Shown in pieces: positions 1 to 6,400 of a DNA stretch of 6,964 nt. The first letter of the stretch is position 1. Each line of letters begins with the position of its first letter. The translations under genes and the position numbers were made by a program. Origin of the DNA: Rhodospirillaceae bacterium. GTDB lineage: Bacteria; Pseudomonadota; Alphaproteobacteria; Rhodospirillales; Magnetovibrionaceae. The notes beneath the pieces are model-generated. The model made no database searches. It had not been told where the DNA came from and saw only the letters and a program-made list of their open reading frames with translations. Location of the stretch: the NCBI GenBank assembly GCA_002401565.1, contig NVTL01000011.1:48771-55734 (forward strand), written 5' to 3'.

Positions 1-79
1 ATGTTGTATTTGGCGGCTTTTTTGGCATCCGGACTTTGCTTTTAAAGATCTGGACTGAACATTCGGAAGGTTTCGAACC
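1..79. other. 5' intergenic or upstream-gene tail
   Basis: These 79 bases precede the giant gene. The frame of the giant gene is closed here by a TGA at 56-58, so the protein cannot extend upstream of the window. A 14-codon frame (ATG 1 to TAA 45) is too short to support as a gene; it could equally be noise or the tail of an upstream gene. I see no convincing promoter or terminator hairpin, so any promoter probably lies further upstream. Confidence 0.6.
65..70 (+). promoter_or_regulatory. Ribosome binding site of the giant gene
   Basis: GGAAGG is a purine-rich Shine-Dalgarno-like hexamer with nine bases between it and ATG 80. That spacing is within the normal range. Together with the in-frame TGA at 56-58 it fixes ATG 80 as the start. 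Confidence 0.65.
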
Positions 80-412
80 ATGGCTATCTTTAATGATCCT
101 CTCTCTGGCACCGTTGCAACGGGCGAATCTACGACGCTTGCTGTTGATGCATCGACGGGCGATACGTTGACCATGCCCGAAGGTTTGAACCCAGCAATGG
201 CGGATTACTCTCATGAAGGTCCTGACTTGGTTATGACCTGGCCCGATGGCAGTGAAGTCACGGTGACCGATTATTTCACCGTTGATCCTCAGCCCGATTT
301 GGTCAGTACCGAAGGCGCCAAAGTTGGTGGTGACTTGGCTTCGCGTCTGTCCGGTTCCGACACACCGGGCATGGTTGCCGATTTGGGCACAGGTGTTTCC
401 GAACAGTCCATC
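80..412 (+). other. N-terminal leader region of the giant protein (residues 1-111)
   Basis: This segment lacks the charged-then-hydrophobic pattern of a Sec signal peptide. Residues around 51-67 carry the pattern LVMTWPDGSEVTVTDYF, a short beta-hairpin-like motif resembling the 'prefix' seen ahead of repeats in BapA-type biofilm proteins and in FecR-bearing giant proteins. It is followed by a DPQPDLVSTEGA segment and a Gly/Ser-rich stretch that leads into the FecR-like domain. It may stay at the cell envelope end of the exported chain; that is inference from the family, not visible here. Confidence 0.5.
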
Positions 413-3400
413 GGCCAAGTGGAAAAAATTGAAGGTACGGTCACGGCCATTCGCGCCGACGGTACCAAAGTCGAATTGCAAGTTGGCGATCCGGTTTATC
501 AAGGTGATATTTTAGAAACCAGCGCGGATGGGGCCATTGGTGTCATCTTAGCGGATGAAACGACATTCTCTATGGCCGAAGAAGGCCGCATGGTTTTGGA
601 CGAAATGGTTTACGATCCGGGCACCCAGGAAGGCTCAGTCTCTTTGTCGGTGATGCACGGTGTGTTCACCTTTGTTTCGGGTAACGTTGCAAAAACCGAT
701 CCCGATGCCATGACCCTGACCACACCGGTCGCGACCATTGGTATTCGCGGCACACAACTTGGTATCGATCTTTCGGACGGACAAACGTTGAAAGCCGCCT
801 TGATGGAAGAAGCCGATGGCTTCATCGGCGAAGTCGTCATTATGAATGACGCGGGCGTCAGCGTTCTGAACGGCGCAAACGAATATTCTGTTATTTCCAG
901 CTTTTCCGTAGCGCCAACAGAAACCATCGTGTTGAGCATGGCGGACATGATCAATACTTTTGCTTCTGCGTTGCGTCACTTGCCTTTGTCCAACCAAAAC
1001 GTCAACGATTACGGCTTGCAAGGCCACACGGTTCAAGAAGGCTTGAACGCACAGGGCTTGGCTGATTTTGATACGGCTGCGGGCGGCGACCCCGATGCTA
1101 CGGGCTTTAACGATCTGGAAACGGCGGCGGGCGGTTCCGACAATTCCGAAGACGGCATCGCCGCGGCCGGGCTGGCCGATTTTGATGTGGCGGGGACTAC
1201 GCCCATTGCTGATGCCGCGACCATTCTTGATGTTGTTGATGCTAAGGCAGGCAGTGCGCTTGACCTCATAATCACACAGCAAGCTCCTCCTGGTGAACCG
1301 CTCCCCGTTGACGACCCTACAAAAGATACGGGTGGTTCAGGAGGAGAACGCACACCAGATCCAGATCCGGAAATCACCGCGACTATATCTGTTGATCCGG
1401 CACAAGAAGATGATGCTTCATTCGCTTTGAATATTGATGTCACGACTGCTTATGCAGCCGTTGGCTCCATTATCATCAGTGGCGTTCCGTCAGAAGTGAC
1501 ATTATCAGCAGGCACAGATAATGGGAATGGGACTTGGACGCTCACCGAAGCTCAATTGAACGGTTTAACGATTAAGCCCGACGCTGATTATGCTGGTACA
1601 TTTAATTTATCCGTCTCAGCGTCTACAACAGCAGGATTAGCGGCTACGGCCGTATCCGCAACGGCGACGGTAACACCAGTTGCCGACACGCCAACCTTGG
1701 ATTTGAACGCCGCTGTTGCTGGCGATCAGGCTTCGGCGACGTTGACGGCTGATGCAAACTCAGACATCGCTCTGAACATCACAACGGTGGAAACCGATGT
1801 GGATGGTTCCGAAGTTTTGTCGATCACCATTGCTAATGTGCCAACAGACGCTACGTTATCAGCGGGTACAAAAAATGCCGATGGCACTTGGACCTTAACC
1901 GAAGGTCAGTTGTCCGGTCTGACGCTAACGCCAGCAACGGATTACAACGGCACCCTTAATTTAACGGTGACCTCAACCTCAACCGATACCTTGGGCAACG
2001 TTAGTGACAGTGCGTCAACGTCTGGAACAATCACGGTAACTGTTGCTCCACCACCAGTGGTCCTTGATCCCGCAATTTCCGCAACGATTTCTGTTGCTCC
2101 CGCCCAAGAAGATGGCGGTGCATTTGCTTTGAATGTTGACGTTGCGGTAACTGACGCGACTGTGGGAACAATCACAATCAGTGGCGTTCCGACTGAAGTT
2201 ACTTTGTCGGCTGGTACAAACAATGGGGATGGCACATGGTCACTTACGACAACCCAATTGTCTGGTTTAACAATTACACCCGATGCTGATTATGCGGGTA
2301 CATTTGATTTGTCCGTTGCAGCGTCTACAGCAGCAGGATTGGCAGCAACGCCAGCCTCTGCAACGGCAACAGTAACGCCCGTTGCTGACGCGCCAACACT
2401 TTCTGCTTCTGCGGCGAGTGGTAATGAAGATGCTGCGATTGCTTTGAATATCTCTACGGCTGAAACCGACGTTGATGGTTCGGAAGTTCTTTCCATGACC
2501 ATCAGTGGTGTTCCTGCGGATGCCATTTTGTCAGCGGGTACGAAAAACACCGATGGCACTTGGACTCTTGACCCAACCACCGACTTGGCTGGTCTGACGA
2601 TTACGCCAGCCGCAAACTATAGTGGTTCATTTAACCTAACCGTGGTCAGCACATCGACCGATACGTTGGGTGCTGTTTCTGATTCCGCCAGCACAACAAC
2701 GAGCCTTAGTGTGACCGTTGCCCCCGTGGGCGACACACCGGGTGTTGCCGTTGTGGGTAACGGATCGGGTGTTGAAGATGGCACCGTTCCGATTGGTGTA
2801 ACCGTTACACCCGTTGCTGGTGAAGCGGTTGCTTCGATTGTTGTTACGGGTATTCCAACGGGCGCGACGTTGTCTTTGGGTACGCAAAACACGGATGGCA
2901 GCTGGACGATCTCTGGTGCGGACTTGGCAAACTTAAGCAGCTTGTCCATGACGCCTGTGGCTGATTATGCGGGTACGCCAACACTTGGCTTTGCCGTTAC
3001 CACAGACCAAGGCGGTACGGCCTCGGTCAGCTTGGGCGTTACAGTAACGCCCGTTGCCGATGCTCCAACTTTGGATTTGAACGCGGCTGTTGCTGGCGAT
3101 CAGGCCTCTGCGACGATAACGTCAACCGTGAATTCAGATGTTGCGTTGAACATCACCACAGCGGAAACCGATGTTGATGGTTCCGAAGTTTTGTCGATCA
3201 CCATTGGCAATTTGCCAACGGGGGCAACTCTGTCAGCGGGTGCACAAAATACCGATGGTACGTGGACCTTAACCGAAGCTCAGTTGTCTGGCCTGACCCT
3301 GACACCTGCAACGGATTACAGCGGCACCATTAATTTATCAGTGACCTCAACGTCAACCGATACCTTGGGAAATGTCACCGACAGTGCATCGACAACAGGT

Positions 3401-6400
3401 ACGATAACGATTGAAATTCCAACCCCAACCGTGACCGTCACTTCAGTATCCGCAACGGGTCAAGAAGACGGCACGTTTGCTTTGGATATCAGCATTTCCA
3501 CAACCGATACCACCGTTGATACGGTTGTCATCAGCGGTGTTCAAGCCGGGGCAACGTTGTCTGCGGGTACGGACAACGGCAATGGCACATGGACTTTGGC
3601 CGCTGCTGATCTTGCCGGTTTGACGATCTCGCCGATTGGCAATTTCTCGGGCACCTTTGATTTGACCGTGACGGCAACCACGACCACGACTGGCGTAAGT
3701 GATTCCGGTGCGGGTACAGTTTCTGTAACCCCAGTGGCGGATGCACCAACTTTGATTGGTTCTGCAGCGGGCACCGAAGATGCAGCCTTTGCCTTGAACA
3801 TCACCGCCGCCGTAACCGATTTGGATGGTTCCGAGGCCATCACCAACTTGACCATCACGGGCATGCCAGCCGGGGCGACTTTGAGTGCCGGTACGCAAAA
3901 TGCAAATGGCTCTTGGACCTTGACCACGGCTGAACTTGCGAGTTTGACCGTCACGCCGCCGGCTGATTATGCGGGCACGTTCTCTATTAACATGACGGCT
4001 CAGGTTAAAGACACCGCCGGAAACTTGGTTGATTTCGGAACAACGTCTACGGCGTTTAGCGTCACCGTTAATCCTGTTGCCGATATGCCAACCTTGGATC
4101 TGAACGCGGCTGTTGCTGGCAACCAAGCCGCGGCGACGTTGACGGCTACAGAAGATTCAGCCATTGCCCTAAACATCACCACGGCGGAAACCGATACCGA
4201 TGGTTCCGAAGTGCTCAGCATCACCATCGCGGGCGTTCCAACGGGTGCCGTGTTGTCAGCGGGTACGCAAAATACCGATGGCACTTGGACACTGACCGAA
4301 GCTCAATTAACAGGTCTGACCATTACGCCCGCCGCCAACTATAACGGCAACTTTGATCTGACGGTCACCACAACGTCGACCGATACTTTGGGTAACGTTT
4401 CTGACAGTGCGTCAACATCGGGCACCATCGGCATCACGGTTACCCCCGTGGCCGACGTGCCAACGGTCAGTATTGATCCGGTTACAGTTCCCGAAGATTC
4501 CGTTGATGTTCCGTTGACCATTACGGTTGCAGGTACGGGTGGTATTCCGGTCACCAGCGTGACCATTTCGGGTCTTCCTGCAGGCGCTGTATTGTCAGCG
4601 GGTACACAAAACACGGACGGCACGTGGACTTTGACTCCGGATCAATTGACGGGGCTGACGTTCACACCTGTGGGCGATTATTCCGGCACCTTTGATTTGT
4701 CAGTGACCGCAACATCGGGCGATGGTTCAACATCTCCATCCGTTTCTGCGGGCATGTCTGTGACGCCAGTTGCGGATGCTCCTGTTGTTACGGGTTCTGC
4801 GACCGGTGCCGAAGATTCCACATTTGCTTTGGATATTACTGCGGCTGTGACCGATACGGATGGTTCCGAAGCCATTACATCGTACACAATCACGGGCGTT
4901 CCCGCCGGGGCTGACCTGAGCGCAGGCACACAAAACACCGATGGCTCTTGGACGTTAACGCCAGCTCAATTGGCGGGTTTGACCATTACGCCTCCGGCGG
5001 ATTATTCCGGTACGTTCACCTTGAACGTCACGGCTCAGGTTTTGGATACTGCGGGCAACTTGACCAGCACAACGTCCGGCGCGGCGTTTGTTGACGTGAC
5101 GGTAACACCAGTTGCGGACGCTCCGGTTTTGGTTGGTGCGGCAACGGGTGCAGAAGATTCAGCCTTTGCTCTGAACATCAGTGCGGCTGTTACGGATGCG
5201 GACGGATCAGAAAGCATTACCGCCTTGACCATTACGGGCATGCCAGCGGGTGCAACGTTAAGTGCGGGTACGCAAAATGCAAACGGTTCGTGGAGCCTGA
5301 CCTCGGCTGAACTGCAAGGCCTAACCATTACACCCCCAGCGGATTATTCCGGTACGTTCTCTTTGAACCTAACGGCTCAAGTCACCGATACGGCGGGTAA
5401 CCTCGTTGATGTCGGCACGACCTCTGCGGCGTTTGATGTAACGGTGACGCCTGTTGCCGATGCGCCAACTTTGTCAGCGACGGCGGCTTCTGGAAACGAA
5501 GACACAGCTATTCCCTTGACCATCGCGACGGCGGAAACCGACGTTGATGGTTCGGAAGTTCTTTCCATGGTCATCAGTGGTGTTCCTGCGGATGCGGTTT
5601 TGTCAGCGGGTACGAAAAACACCGATGGCACTTGGACCCTTGATCCAGCCACCGACTTGGCTGGTCTGACGATTACGCCAGCGGCGAACTACAGTGGTTC
5701 GTTCACGTTGACCGTGGTCAGCACATCCACCGATACCCTTGGCAATGTGACGGACTCCGCGTCCACCACCACAACCCTAGACGTGACCATTGCTCCGGTT
5801 GGCGATGTTCCGGGGATTGCGGTTGTTGGCAACGGTTCTGGTGTTGAAGATGGCACGGTTCCGATTGGCGTGACGGTTACTCCGGTTGCAGGCGAAGCGG
5901 TTGCTTCGATTGTTGTGACGGGTGTTCCTGCTGGGGCGACATTGTCCTTGGGCACAAAAGGCACAGATGGCAACTGGACGATTTCCGGCAATGACCTTTC
6001 TTCTATTGGTAACTTGGTGATGACACCGGCTGCCGATTATGCGGGTACGCCAACATTAGGCTTTGCCGTCACAACCGACCAAGGCGGCACAGCGACAGCC
6101 AGCTTGGCGGTCACCGTGACACCCGTTGCCGATGCTCCAACCCTTTCTACGACTGCGGCAACGGGCAACGAAGACACGGCAATTGCGTTGAACATCTCAA
6201 CGGCGGAAACCGACGTTGATGGTTCGGAAGTTCTGTCCATGGTTATTTCTGGCGTTCCTGATGGAGCGGTTTTGTCAGCGGGTACGAAAAATACCGATGG
6301 CACGTGGACCCTTGATCCAGCCACTGATTTGGCAGGTTTGACCATGACGCCTCCGGCCAACTTCAATGGCACCATTGATCTGACCGTAGTTTCGACGTCG

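Larger units (their letters stand above)
2396..3067 (+). repeat. C-D cassette, copy 1 (672 bases)
   Basis: Repeats 4 and 5 together form a 672-base block whose length, order and class match the block at 5468-6139 exactly, with the same VAPVGD joint inside. This indicates duplication of a two-domain cassette, followed by drift. Confidence 0.8.
5468..6139 (+). repeat. C-D cassette, copy 2 (672 bases)
   Basis: Repeats 13 and 14; offset 3072 bases from copy 1, with no length change between copies. An in-frame two-domain duplication is the simplest origin. Confidence 0.8.

Noticed and set aside
23..40. Sigma-54-like promoter (TGGCAT followed by TTGCT)
   Set aside because: The GG and GC elements are separated by 12 bases rather than the strictly required 10, so it is unlikely to work as a -24/-12 promoter.
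1..45. Short ATG-to-TAA frame of 14 codons with a hydrophobic product
   Set aside because: It begins at the first base of the window, so no ribosome binding site can be judged, and it is too short to separate from chance.
282..515. Plus-strand 77-codon frame inside the N-terminal region
   Set aside because: It overlaps the giant frame out of phase in a region that clearly encodes the segment leading into and including the FecR-like domain, and its own product resembles nothing I recognise.
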